Below are positions 26,318 to 35,153 of a DNA stretch of 64,000 bases, piece after piece. Numbering within the stretch: position 1 is the first letter of the stretch; each line of letters starts with the position of its first letter. Source of the stretch: Paenalicyclobacillus ferrooxydans (GTDB lineage Bacteria; Bacillota; Bacilli; Alicyclobacillales; Alicyclobacillaceae); assembly GCF_001399675.1 (NCBI RefSeq), contig NZ_LJCO01000033.1:62001-126000 (forward strand). Reading direction: 5' to 3'. Both the position numbers and the translations under genes were made by a program. Below the pieces are notes generated by a model. That model was not told the origin of the DNA, ran no database searches, and saw only the letters and a program-made list of their open reading frames with translations.

Positions 26318-27463
26318 TTGCAACACTTGTATCTGACGGACGAGCACAACCAGTTTCGGCAGGCTTTTCGACGCTTTCTGGAGCGCGAGGCGGTGCCGTA
26401 CTTTGCAGAGTGGGAGAAGCAGCACCGGATCCCACGAGAACTCTGGCGGAAGATGGGCGAACAGGGGTACCTCGCTCCGTCTGTGCCGGAAGCGTACGGC
26501 GGTGCGGAGGGGGACTTTGGCTACTCCGTGGTGATGAATGAGGAGTTGGAGCGGGTCGGATCGGGCATGGTCGGTATTGGCCTCCACAACGACATCGTCA
26601 TTCCATATCTGATGGACTACGGCACGGCGGAACAAAAGGACCGCTGGCTCCCAGGCTGTGTGACGGGAGACATCATCACGGCCATCGCAATGACTGAACC
26701 AGGTGCCGGTTCCGATCTCGCTGGCGTCCGCACGACCGCCATTCGCGATGGCGACCACTATGTGTTAAACGGACAGAAGACCTTTATTACGAACGGCATG
26801 CAGTCCGATCTCGTTGTCGTGGTCTGCAAAACGGATCTGCACGCGAATCCGCCGCACAAAGGGATGAGCCTCATCGCAGTTGAGACGGGCACGCCAGGGT
26901 TTACGCGGGGGCGACAGCTTGAAAAAATCGGGCAGCACAGCCAGGATACGGCGGAGCTCTTCTTTGAAGACTGCCGAGTGCCCGTCGGTAACCTGGTTGG
27001 CGAGGAAGGCAAGGCGTTCACCTACCTGATGGAGAAGCTGCAGCAAGAGCGGCTGATTGTGGCCATTTCAGCTCAGATTGCGATGGAGGAGTCGCTTTGC
27101 ATCACGATTGACTACGTCAAACAGCGGACGGCCTTCGGCCAACCCATCAGTAAGTTCCAGAATACGCGCTTCAAGATTGCCGAGGCTGCGACAAAGGTGG
27201 AGGTCAGCCGGGCCTTCTTAGATCAGCTCATCGCGCGCCACATGGCGGGGGAGTCGATTGTCACCGAGGTCTCGATGGCGAAATACTGGAGCACGGACGT
27301 CGCAAAGGATGTCATCGGCGAGTGCATGCAGTTGCACGGTGGGTACGGGTATATGGAAGAGTACGAGATCGCGCGCCGGTTTCGCGACATCCCCGTAATG
27401 GCGATTTACGCGGGCACAAACGAGATTATGAAGACCATCATCGCGAAGAACCTTGGATTGTAA
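26318..27463 (+). CDS. Acyl-CoA dehydrogenase
   Basis: About 381 residues. It oxidises acyl-CoA to trans-2-enoyl-CoA with FAD. Motifs: ITAIAMTEPGAGSDLAG (FAD and substrate contact), YVLNGQKTFITNG, then YVKQRTAFGQPISKFQ and QLHGGYGYMEEYEIARRFRD. The C-terminal Y-E-G-T glutamate of medium-chain enzymes is Ala here (IYAGTNEIMK). The glutamate in LQQERLIVA (about residue 244) sits where long-chain and isovaleryl enzymes have their base. TTG 26318 has GGAGGGG six bases upstream; the ATG at 26303 lies in front of that site and is less likely. A terminator follows. Confidence 0.93.
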   Translation: MQHLYLTDEHNQFRQAFRRFLEREAVPYFAEWEKQHRIPRELWRKMGEQGYLAPSVPEAYGGAEGDFGYSVVMNEELERVGSGMVGIGLHNDIVIPYLMDYGTAEQKDRWLPGCVTGDIITAIAMTEPGAGSDLAGVRTTAIRDGDHYVLNGQKTFITNGMQSDLVVVVCKTDLHANPPHKGMSLIAVETGTPGFTRGRQLEKIGQHSQDTAELFFEDCRVPVGNLVGEEGKAFTYLMEKLQQERLIVAISAQIAMEESLCITIDYVKQRTAFGQPISKFQNTRFKIAEAATKVEVSRAFLDQLIARHMAGESIVTEVSMAKYWSTDVAKDVIGECMQLHGGYGYMEEYEIARRFRDIPVMAIYAGTNEIMKTIIAKNLGL

Positions 27464-27488
27464 GGAATGAAGGTTTGATCGCAAAGGA

Positions 27489-27534
27489 ACAGCGTGCCAA
27501 CCGTGCCGAATGGGCACCTTGGCACGCTGTTTTG
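27489..27534 (+). terminator. Terminator after acyl-CoA dehydrogenase
   Basis: AACAGCGTGCCAA pairs with TTGGCACGCTGTT around an inner GTGCC/GGGCAC hairpin and is followed by TTG; a long, stable stem. Confidence 0.85.
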
Positions 27535-27723
27535 ATCCCGAGGATGCTGCTGCAAAGCACCCAGGGTTCTGATTCCATCCGAAGTGCAACAGGACTTTTT
27601 GCTCCTTACCGAGAGTATAGATCAATAGAACCGTTGATCTGTTCTTGACCCGCATCCTGTGGGTGCCTTGGCTGTGTTTGTTCTAACGGAACGGGAGATC
27701 GCTGGCTGGGCAGGTACCTTTTC

Positions 27724-28338
27724 ATGAGAAAGTTTGCTACGACAATACGAAAGGAGTTGCGTTACTACTTGGAAAACAAAAAACACAATTTGAGTGCTAT
27801 GGTAACGGGGGCTCTCGTCGGAACGCTTACGAATGCTGGAGAGGTTGGTACTGCTGCCATTGATGCAGTCAAGAAAATTGTTGTCACTGCCTTGCGCGAT
27901 ACATCAGAGGTAACCACGGCGGCGACCCAGGCAGCAGGTGATATTACAGGAGCTGCAATCCACACCGCTGTCAGCGTGGGGAGTGACGCGGGCACAGCAG
28001 TGAGCCATGCCATTCATGGTGTGATTCACGGGGTCAATGACGTTGGTGGTGACCTTGGTGCAACCGTCGAACATGCTGCCAAAGGTGCGATTAAAGCCAC
28101 AAACGAAGTGGGCGGTGACCTGGGGAAGACGGCTGTTTCCGTCGTGCGGGGCACTATCGCAGCAACGGCGCAGGTTGGCGGTGATGTCGGGCAGGTATCT
28201 GAGAAAGCTGTGAAAGGCGTTCTTGATGGAGCCCGGGAGATCAGTCAAACGGCCGTCAATACCGTATCTGGTGCTCTTGAAAGCAGTATCGTGGAAGCGA
28301 AAGATATCGTGCACACAGCTGTGAGCAAACATAAGTAG
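27724..28338 (+). CDS. Ala/Gly/Val-rich repeat protein, LEA-like amphipathic helices
   Basis: 204 residues. After a basic N-terminus (MRKFATTIRKELRYYLENKK) the whole protein is degenerate repeats of about 20-23 residues with the core V-G-G-D-L-G-x-T followed by a helical A-x-x-A-x-x-G segment (e.g. NDVGGDLGATVEHAAKGAIK and NEVGGDLGKTAVSVVRGTI). No signal peptide. Such repeats resemble LEA-like or phasin-like amphipathic proteins, and uncharacterised bacterial proteins of this make-up are known. Function not assigned. ATG 27724 has no strong ribosome site (GGTACCTTTTC). A 20-bp perfect hairpin follows. Confidence 0.75.
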   Translation: MRKFATTIRKELRYYLENKKHNLSAMVTGALVGTLTNAGEVGTAAIDAVKKIVVTALRDTSEVTTAATQAAGDITGAAIHTAVSVGSDAGTAVSHAIHGVIHGVNDVGGDLGATVEHAAKGAIKATNEVGGDLGKTAVSVVRGTIAATAQVGGDVGQVSEKAVKGVLDGAREISQTAVNTVSGALESSIVEAKDIVHTAVSKHK

Positions 28339-28361
28339 TTTACGAGTTCCGCTTTGACGGG

Positions 28362-28407
28362 GCCAGCCACTGGTGACTGACCTCACCGTCAGTCACCAGT
28401 GGCTGGC
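28362..28407. terminator. Hairpin with perfect 20-bp stem
   Basis: Arms 28362-28381 and 28388-28407 are exact complements around a six-base loop (CTCACC). It lies between two convergent genes and probably terminates both, although no long T-run follows on either side. Confidence 0.75.
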
Positions 28408-28437
28408 TCTTCACTGATTTGAAAGGCCCAGGCGAGC

Positions 28438-30114
28438 CTACTGGCCTGCCTGCTTTCGCTCTGCCTCCCGCTTGCGCAAAACCGCGCGCTGGATCTTTCC
28501 GGAGGGCGTCATCGGAAATGACTCTACGAATTCAATCTCCCGCGGGTATTCGTGCGCGCCGAGTTTCTGGCGAACCCACTGCTGAAGCTCGCGTCTCAAC
28601 GGATCGTCCGCGGCAACTCCATCCCGCAGCCGCACAAACGCCTTCACAATCTGCCCGCGCGTTTCGTCCGGGATGCCGACGACCGCCGCCATCAGCACAG
28701 TGGGATGCTGTACGAGCGATTCCTCGACCTCTGCCGGTCCAATCCGGTACCCGGCTGAGCTGATGATGTCGTCGTCGCGTCCGACAAAATAGATGTAACC
28801 TTCCTCATTCATATAGCCCATGTCACCCGTGCGCAGCCAGTCACCGACGAATTTGCGATCCGTTGCGGCAGACTGGTTCCAATAGCGGAGAAACATGACG
28901 GGATTCGGACTCTTGACCGCGATCTCGCCCATGGTACCTGAAGGCACTACATTGCCGTCGTCATCGATGATGGCCACTTCATGCCCAGGGGCCGCCTTTC
29001 CCATGGAACCAGGCTTGGACGGAAATGCGTCGGTACAGTTGCTGACGACCATGTTGCACTCAGTTTGTCCGTAAAACTCGTTGATGTGGATGCCAAGTGA
29101 GGTCTCAGCCCACCGCAGGGTCTCTTCGCCTAAGGACTCGCCGCCGCAAGCGATAGTCCGCAGTTGCAAAGGCCAACGGTCGAGCGGTTTTTCAATCTGC
29201 CGCATCATTTTCAGAGCTGTTGGGGGCAGAAAGGTGTTTCTGACGTTGAGGCGCGCCATCAAGTAGAACGCTGCTTCTGGATCAAACTTCGGCATGCGGT
29301 GGGCGACAATCGGGATCGCCCAGTGGAGTGCAGGGAAGAGCACGTCAAACATACCGCCAATCCATGCCCAGTCCGCAGGTGTCCAAATGAGGTCGTTCGG
29401 CCTTGGCATCAGGTTGTGCGACACGCTGACGCCGGGCAGGTGACCGAGCAGGACTCGGTGCCCGTGGAGCGCACCCTTCGCCTTGCCGGTGGTGCCGGAA
29501 GTGTAGATGATGATAGCGGGATCGTCCGATTTGGTATGAACGGGTTCAAAGGTGTCGGAACTGGCAGCGAGCAGGTCGTCTAAACTGAGTGCGCCAGAAT
29601 GGTGACCGTCAACCACGATGACATGCTCTAAATCGGGGAGTTCCCTTTGACAGTCGAGAATGAGATTCAGGTGTTCCTCGTCGGTGATGACAATTCGTGC
29701 TTGGCTGTCGCTCATGCGGTGCACAACGGCATCGGGTCCAAAGAGGGTAAACAAGGGGACAACAATCGCCCCGAGTTTGTAGATGGCAAAGTGAGTCATC
29801 GGAAGCTGCGGGGACTGGGAGAGAAATACAGCGACTCTGTCGCCGCACCGAATGCCCAAACCTTGCAAGGCATTGGCCAAGCGGTTGGAACTTGTCTTCA
29901 GGTCACGGAAAGTCCAGTTTTCCGGATGTCCATCGCCTCTATCATAGATGAGAGCGAGACGATTTGGATTCGCAGCGTGCCTGTCGCAGGCATCGACGGC
30001 AATATTGTAGAACTCAGGGATATCCCATCGAAACGCTTCACGAATCGCTTGATAGGATGGGTTTTTTAGGTCTTGAGCGGTAGTCTCCCAGAAGTCTTGA
30101 TAGGTATCTTTCAT
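28438..30114 (-). CDS. Acyl-CoA synthetase (medium-chain/acetyl-CoA-ligase-like) 2
   Basis: About 558 residues from the ATG at 30114 (N-terminus MKDTYQDFWE); the frame is open to 30195 with no better start. AMP-binding motif IIIYTSGTTGKAKGALHGH, then WIGGMFDVLFPALHW, FYGQTECNMV, WLRTGDMGYMNEEGY, GRDDDIISSAGYRIGP and the C-terminal catalytic lysine in TPSGKIQRAVLRK. The AGYRIGP motif and overall pattern resemble medium-chain or acetyl/propionyl-type ligases more than the other four paralogues here. A reverse-strand promoter lies upstream. Confidence 0.9.
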   Translation of the reverse strand: MKDTYQDFWETTAQDLKNPSYQAIREAFRWDIPEFYNIAVDACDRHAANPNRLALIYDRGDGHPENWTFRDLKTSSNRLANALQGLGIRCGDRVAVFLSQSPQLPMTHFAIYKLGAIVVPLFTLFGPDAVVHRMSDSQARIVITDEEHLNLILDCQRELPDLEHVIVVDGHHSGALSLDDLLAASSDTFEPVHTKSDDPAIIIYTSGTTGKAKGALHGHRVLLGHLPGVSVSHNLMPRPNDLIWTPADWAWIGGMFDVLFPALHWAIPIVAHRMPKFDPEAAFYLMARLNVRNTFLPPTALKMMRQIEKPLDRWPLQLRTIACGGESLGEETLRWAETSLGIHINEFYGQTECNMVVSNCTDAFPSKPGSMGKAAPGHEVAIIDDDGNVVPSGTMGEIAVKSPNPVMFLRYWNQSAATDRKFVGDWLRTGDMGYMNEEGYIYFVGRDDDIISSAGYRIGPAEVEESLVQHPTVLMAAVVGIPDETRGQIVKAFVRLRDGVAADDPLRRELQQWVRQKLGAHEYPREIEFVESFPMTPSGKIQRAVLRKREAERKQAGQ

Positions 30115-30166
30115 TCCGTTGCCAACCCCATTCCTATATGACGTGTTGACGTTATCTCTTGAATTT

Positions 30167-30195
30167 ATGATATGTTCGATAAATTCGATAATCAA
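30167..30195 (-). promoter_or_regulatory. Sigma-A-type promoter for acyl-CoA synthetase 2
   Basis: On the reverse strand TTGATT (30195-30190), 17-base spacer, TATCAT (30172-30167). It lies about 50 bases upstream of the chosen start. Confidence 0.55.
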
Positions 30196-30244
30196 CTGCT
30201 CGGATGGGCAGGCATCTGAAAGATGAGGCTGCCAAGGATCCCAC

Positions 30245-30360
30245 GAGCTGTGACGAGCCCGCGACCTGCAGCGAGCTCCGAGCTGTGACGAGCCCGCGAC
30301 CTGCAGCGAGCTCCGACCTGTGACGAGCCATCGACCTGTGGCGAGCTCGGACTTGTGACG
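30245..30360. repeat. 35-bp tandem repeat, 3.3 copies
   Basis: Units at 30245, 30280, 30315 and a partial at 30350, core G(A)GCTGTGACGAGCC with CGACCTG; the first two copies are identical. It sits directly upstream of the GH4 gene. Confidence 0.93.
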
Positions 30361-30407
30361 CTATGATGGAGAAGGAATCTGCAAGACAACGTCAGGAGGC
30401 TGGTCAC

Positions 30408-31784
30408 ATGCAGGACAATGGACCAAGCGGGAATGGACTAAACGGGAATGGACCAAGCGGGTCAACCGGGAGCCCTCGAAGTGGACTGAAAATTGCCGTG
30501 ATCGGCGGCGGATCGTCATATACACCGGAACTCATGGAAGGATTCATTTATCATATAGCGACTCTGCCAGTGCGCGAAGTGTGGTTGGTCGACATTGAAG
30601 CGGGACGGGAGAAACTGAGCGTTGTCGGGGCCTTGGCCAAGCGGATGATTGAGAAGGCAGGCGTGCAGATTGACCTTCATCAGACGCTCGACAGGCGAGA
30701 GGCCATCGAGGGGGCAGACTTTGTACTTACGCAGCTGCGGGTAGGTCTGCTTGATGCGAGGGCAAGGGATGAGCGGATCCCTTTACGTTATCACTGCATT
30801 GGTCAGGAGACGACCGGAGCGGGGGGATTTGCCAAGGCACTGCGCACGGTGCCCGTGATCCTTGATATCTGCCAGGACATGCGCGAACTTGCGCCAAAAG
30901 CGATGTTGCTGAATTTTACCAACCCAGCTGGCCTCGTGACGGAGGCAGTCATCAAGTACGGTGGTGTGAAAGCCATCGGTCTTTGCAACCTGCCGATTGG
31001 CATGCGGATGAACATCGCGAACACGCTTGGGGTGGGGCTCGAGCGGATCGACACGGAGATGGTCGGCATCAACCACCTCAACTGGACAACCCGTGTCTTC
31101 CTCGACGGGGACGACATCACCTCTGAATTTTTAGACCGGTACCTGAGTGAGCAGGGCATGACCCCGGCGAACATCCCGGACCTCCAGTGGGACGCGGAGC
31201 TGTTGCAGACGATTGGTGCGATTCCGTGCGGCTACCTGCGCTACTACTACATGCCGGACGAGATGTTGGCTGAGGAGCAGGAGGCCGCGCGAACAACCGG
31301 CACACGGGCTGAAGTCGTGAAAAAGGTGGAGGCGGAGCTGTTTGACCTTTATCGCGATCCCAATCTCGCCATCAAACCAAAACAGCTCGAGCAGCGGGGC
31401 GGGGCCTATTACTCGGAGGCTGCGGTTCGGCTCATGGATTCCATCTACAACAACACGAAGGACATTCAGACGGTGAATGTGCGTAACGGCAAAACTCTGC
31501 CGTATCTGCCTGAGGATGCGAGTGTGGAGGTCAACTGTGTGATTGGCCGCGACGGGGCGATCCCGCTCCCACCGACGGTCCCCCTTGCCGCAAGTTCGCG
31601 CGGGCTGCTGCAGGTGGTGAAGGCCTATGAGAGCCTCGCTGTCGAGGCAGCGGTACACGGTGACAGGGCCGCGGCCCTCGAGGCACTCACGGTTCATCCA
31701 CTCGTGCCGTCGGTGGCGGCAGCCAAGCAGCTGCTGCATGATATCCTCGCGGAAAACGAGGCCTACCTGCCGCAGTTTCGGTGA
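30408..31784 (+). CDS. Glycoside hydrolase family 4 (6-phospho-glycosidase, LicH/ChbF-like)
   Basis: 458 residues. NAD-binding start KIAVIGGGSSYTPELMEG, DFVLTQLRVG, the NFTNPAGLVTEA segment, and the metal ligands Cys in GLCNLPIG and His in GINHLNW. GH4 enzymes cleave 6-phospho sugars by an NAD/Mn redox mechanism in the cytoplasm; the pattern fits 6-phospho-beta-glucosidases or diacetylchitobiose-6-P hydrolases. ATG 30408 has AGGAGG nine bases upstream. The first 25 residues are an atypical extension of Asn-Gly-Pro-Ser-Gly pentapeptides coded by three 15-bp repeats (30417-30461). The next gene, a sugar kinase, follows by 54 bases. Confidence 0.9.
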   Translation: MQDNGPSGNGLNGNGPSGSTGSPRSGLKIAVIGGGSSYTPELMEGFIYHIATLPVREVWLVDIEAGREKLSVVGALAKRMIEKAGVQIDLHQTLDRREAIEGADFVLTQLRVGLLDARARDERIPLRYHCIGQETTGAGGFAKALRTVPVILDICQDMRELAPKAMLLNFTNPAGLVTEAVIKYGGVKAIGLCNLPIGMRMNIANTLGVGLERIDTEMVGINHLNWTTRVFLDGDDITSEFLDRYLSEQGMTPANIPDLQWDAELLQTIGAIPCGYLRYYYMPDEMLAEEQEAARTTGTRAEVVKKVEAELFDLYRDPNLAIKPKQLEQRGGAYYSEAAVRLMDSIYNNTKDIQTVNVRNGKTLPYLPEDASVEVNCVIGRDGAIPLPPTVPLAASSRGLLQVVKAYESLAVEAAVHGDRAAALEALTVHPLVPSVAAAKQLLHDILAENEAYLPQFR

Positions 31785-31838
31785 GCGGGGACGGCCCCGA
31801 GGTCCCAACAACCCTACTTCAAAGGAGAGACGGACCTA

Positions 31839-33020
31839 GTGCGTTACTTTTTAGGCGTCGACGGAGGCGGAAGCAAGACGACCGCTGCCGTGATCAATGA
31901 GCAAGGACAAGTCCTTGGAGCCGGCCGATCCGGTGGCAGCAACCACCAGATCTGCGGCATGGAGGCAGCGCTGGTCAATATCCACGGCGCCATCAACAGC
32001 GCACTGGTCCGGGCTGGACTGCAACCGAGCGACATCCATCACGCGGTGTTTGGGCTGGCGGGAGCGGATCGGCCATACGATATGTCGATTATCCTCCCCG
32101 CCATCGAGACATTGCCGCTTTCATCGTGGCGCGTCGTAGGAGACACGATGATTGGCCTGCGCAGCGGCAGCCCGTCCAACACAGGGGTCGTGCTTATCTG
32201 TGGGTCCGGCACGAGCGCTGCCGGACGGAACCTCCAGGGCGACGAGCTCATGACAGGCGGGTTTGGGTATCTCTACGGCGATTGGGGCGGCGGCTTTGAC
32301 TTGGCGAGGGAGACGTTTCGGATGGCAGTCCGATCGTGGGAACACCGCGAACCGCCGTCCGTCTTAACACGGATGGTTCCCGAGTTTCTTGGCTACCAGG
32401 ACGTGGAGACGATGTACAACGATTGTCTTGATCACGTTCGCGACGACGTTCCTTTCGACCTCACCCTCGTGCTCCACGACGCAGCCAAGATGGGCGATCC
32501 GGTGGCTCTATCGGTGTTGTCTCGCCTTGGACATGAGCTCGGGTTGGCAGCGCACTCTGTGGCGACGCGCCTCACGGAGCGGCCGATTCGGGCAAAGTCT
32601 GGAGCCGGGACGTCATCGCAGACGTCATCGCAGACGTCATCGCAGACGTCACCGCAGACGTCACCGCACGTCGGGGCGGCATCGTCGCACGCCCAGACGG
32701 CATTGTCATCGCAGACGTCAGCGTCGCCGCAGATGTCATCGGAGGTCGGGGCGGCATCGTCGCACGAATCAATGGATGCTGCCGTGCACTCATCCATGTT
32801 GCCGTCGCCGTTCGATCTCGTTCTTATCGGCAGCGTCCTCCAAAAGGGGCGTCATCCGCTGGTGATCGGCGGGATAGAGGACGTACTGAAGTCACATGGA
32901 TGGAACTATTCACTGCAGATTCCAGATGTACCTCCCGTTCACGGGGCACTGTTGCTAGCGTGCGATGATGCAGGTTTTCGGGCTCCTCAGATTGTTGACA
33001 GCGAAGGTTACATCGTATAA
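31839..33020 (+). CDS. BadF/BadG-type sugar kinase (GlcNAc kinase-like) with repeat insertion
   Basis: 393 residues. ASKHA ATPase fold: phosphate-1 loop LGVDGGGSKTTAAV, GAGRSGGSNHQ, AVFGLAGADRP, the second phosphate loop VLICGSGTSAAG and GGFGYLYGDWGGGFDLAR, as in N-acetylglucosamine/glucosamine kinases. An in-frame insertion of about 60 residues (255-315, many SQTS and SQTSP repeats coded by a 12-bp unit) interrupts the C-terminal half; the fold resumes with FDLVLIGSVLQKG. GTG start with AAAGGAGAG upstream. Likely supplies phosphorylated amino sugar in the same pathway as the GH4 gene. Confidence 0.85.
   Translation: MRYFLGVDGGGSKTTAAVINEQGQVLGAGRSGGSNHQICGMEAALVNIHGAINSALVRAGLQPSDIHHAVFGLAGADRPYDMSIILPAIETLPLSSWRVVGDTMIGLRSGSPSNTGVVLICGSGTSAAGRNLQGDELMTGGFGYLYGDWGGGFDLARETFRMAVRSWEHREPPSVLTRMVPEFLGYQDVETMYNDCLDHVRDDVPFDLTLVLHDAAKMGDPVALSVLSRLGHELGLAAHSVATRLTERPIRAKSGAGTSSQTSSQTSSQTSPQTSPHVGAASSHAQTALSSQTSASPQMSSEVGAASSHESMDAAVHSSMLPSPFDLVLIGSVLQKGRHPLVIGGIEDVLKSHGWNYSLQIPDVPPVHGALLLACDDAGFRAPQIVDSEGYIV
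32609..32668 (+). repeat. 12-bp in-frame tandem repeat inside the sugar kinase
   Basis: Five copies of GACGTCATCGCA (last two with CACC), each coding four residues. A second-level duplication follows: GTCGGGGCGGCATCGTCGCA occurs near 32670 and again near 32754. Confidence 0.93.
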
Positions 33021-33079
33021 CTTGGAGTCAGATAAAACTTTCCAAGTTAATATTCAACTCGTGCGTTGAGTGTTGGAGA

Positions 33080-33127
33080 AACCACAAGATTCCCGATAGA
33101 GGTCGGGTTCTTGTGGTTTTTTGTTTT
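33080..33127 (+). terminator. glpD leader terminator, probable GlpP antitermination site
   Basis: AACCACAAGATTCCCGA pairs with TCGGGTTCTTGTGGTT and is followed by TTTTG TTTTG, a textbook terminator ending only 23 bases before the glpD ATG. In B. subtilis, GlpP bound to glycerol-3-phosphate prevents termination at just such an inverted repeat in the glpD leader, and a glpP gene lies directly downstream of glpD here. It may also terminate the sugar-kinase transcript. Confidence 0.8.
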
Positions 33128-33149
33128 GATCGTGAGGAGGGAACCGGGT

Positions 33150-34925
33150 ATGACCGAGGAATTTTCCGTAGGACAACGTGCTGCAATGTCGGAACGGCTG
33201 CAATCGCAAACGCTCGATCTGCTCGTGATTGGCGGTGGCGTCACAGGGGCTGGGATTCTTCTCGACGCGGTGAGCCGCAGGATGAAGCCTGGACTCGTCG
33301 AGATGCAGGACTTTGCGGCGGGGACCTCGAGCCGATCGACGAAGCTCGTCCACGGCGGGCTTCGCTATCTGAAACAATTTGATATCGATCTCGTTGCCGA
33401 AGTCGGCCGCGAACGCGCGATTGTCTACGAAAACGCACCGCATGTGACCACCCCTTTGTGGATGCTCCTGCCGATTATCAAAAGAGGCACTTACGGCATG
33501 TTCATGAGTGCCGTCGGGTTGTATGTGTACGACAGGTTGGCGGAGGTCCGTCATGAGGAGCGACGTAAGATGCTGAGTCGCACGGAGGCTCTCGAGAAAG
33601 AGCCGCTGCTGCGGAGCGACGACTTGAAGGGAGCCGGGTACTATGTAGAGTACCGGACGGACGACGCGCGACTGACGCTCGAAATCATGAAGGAAGCGGT
33701 CGCGAGAGGTGCTACTGCGGTCAATTACACGAAAGCGGAGCAGCTCCTGTACGACCCGGCGGGTAAGGTGATTGGGGCACGCATGCACGATCTCGTTACG
33801 GACACCCACTACGACGTCCACGCCCTCAAGGTGATAAACGCAACTGGGCCGTGGGTGGACGAGCTGCGGGAGCAGGACGGATCGAAAAACGAAAAGACAA
33901 TGCACTTGACCAAAGGGGTTCATATTGTTGTGGACGCATCGCGATTCCCACTTCGCAATCCCGTCTACTACGACGTGCCGGATGGCCGCATGGTGTTCGC
34001 CATCCCGCGGGCAGGGAAGACCTATGTGGGAACCACAGACACCAACTTTCACGGGGATGTGCGGTCCCCGAGGACCACGAAAGCGGATCGCGATTATCTC
34101 ATCGATTGTGTGAACACAATGTTTCCGTCGGTGGCCCTGACCGGGGATGACGTGGAGTCGTTCTGGGCAGGGGTGCGCCCGCTGATTCACGAGCAGGGCA
34201 AGGGGCCGTCGGAGATCTCCCGCCGCGACGAGGTGTTTGTGTCACCGAGTGGGCTGTTGACGATTGCCGGCGGCAAACTGACAGGATACCGGGTGATGGC
34301 AGACAAGGTCGTTTCCATGGCCGCGAGGCAATTGGCCGAGGAGACTGGAGTGGACTTTGGCCGATGTCAAACCGAGAAGATTGAGTTGTCTGGGGGGAAG
34401 TTCGGCGGATCGCAAAACATGGCTGACTACCTGACCCAGCAGGTTGAGGTTGGCGTGTCGCTTGGACTCACGCGTGACGAGGCCAGAAAGTTAGCGGAGC
34501 GCTACGGCACCAACGTGCCTGAGGTGTGGGAGGTCCTGATGCGTGCGGGTGACGGCGCAGCCTCAGAAGCCCAGGATTGTGAAGACGAGGCACCAGAAGA
34601 CCAGGTCAGTGTAGACCAGGATTGTGAAGGCACGGTCAGTGAACGCCCGGCCTCAGAAGACGAGGCCTGCGGTGAACTATCGAAGGAGGTTTATGCGGCT
34701 TTAGTCTATGGGATAAACCACGAGATGGTTGTGACGCCTTCCGACTTCTTCATCCGCCGGACGGCAGCCATGTTCTTCGATATCGCTTGGGTGCACCAAT
34801 GGAAGGTACCTGTCATCCGCTGCATGGCTAAGTTCTACGGCTGGTCTGAAGAAGTGACTCGTAAGATGCAACACGAGTTGGAGGAGCACATCGTGGAAGC
34901 CACCGAGGTGATTGAGAGTGAGTGA
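33150..34925 (+). CDS. glpD: Glycerol-3-phosphate dehydrogenase (FAD), GlpD
   Basis: 591 residues. It oxidises glycerol-3-phosphate to dihydroxyacetone phosphate at the membrane, feeding electrons to quinones. FAD fold LDLLVIGGGVTGAGILLDA, then SSRSTKLVHGGLRYLKQF, INATGPWVDEL, LTKGVHIVVD, RAGKTYVGTTDT and SGLLTIAGGKLTGYR. An acidic, repeat-like insertion (about residues 470-510, coded by degenerate copies around GAAGACGAGGC) splits the C-terminal domain, which resumes at YAALVYGINHEM. ATG 33150 with GAGGAGG upstream. The upstream terminator and the following glpP gene indicate control by antitermination. Confidence 0.96.
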   Translation: MTEEFSVGQRAAMSERLQSQTLDLLVIGGGVTGAGILLDAVSRRMKPGLVEMQDFAAGTSSRSTKLVHGGLRYLKQFDIDLVAEVGRERAIVYENAPHVTTPLWMLLPIIKRGTYGMFMSAVGLYVYDRLAEVRHEERRKMLSRTEALEKEPLLRSDDLKGAGYYVEYRTDDARLTLEIMKEAVARGATAVNYTKAEQLLYDPAGKVIGARMHDLVTDTHYDVHALKVINATGPWVDELREQDGSKNEKTMHLTKGVHIVVDASRFPLRNPVYYDVPDGRMVFAIPRAGKTYVGTTDTNFHGDVRSPRTTKADRDYLIDCVNTMFPSVALTGDDVESFWAGVRPLIHEQGKGPSEISRRDEVFVSPSGLLTIAGGKLTGYRVMADKVVSMAARQLAEETGVDFGRCQTEKIELSGGKFGGSQNMADYLTQQVEVGVSLGLTRDEARKLAERYGTNVPEVWEVLMRAGDGAASEAQDCEDEAPEDQVSVDQDCEGTVSERPASEDEACGELSKEVYAALVYGINHEMVVTPSDFFIRRTAAMFFDIAWVHQWKVPVIRCMAKFYGWSEEVTRKMQHELEEHIVEATEVIESE

Positions 34926-35153
34926 GTGGGGCTTCTGCGGTTTGAAGGCCCTTGGCCAAGTGACAAGGGGACATAAAGAGCGAGAAGGGGCGACAAGGAG
35001 GGATAGATAAGGGGCCATAAGGAGGGATAGATAAGGAGGGACAAAGAGCAACAAAGAGCGGCAAAGAGCAACACAACACAGAGTAAAAAGCGAACGGATG
35101 GCTAAAACGAGGTACAATCGTAATAAAGGGCGTATACGAAAGGGGAGGGAAAG

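Noticed and set aside
33054-34190. 378-residue reverse-strand open frame opposite glpD
   Set aside because: Antisense shadow of a clearly coding glpD; no family motif and His/Arg-rich composition typical of shadow frames.
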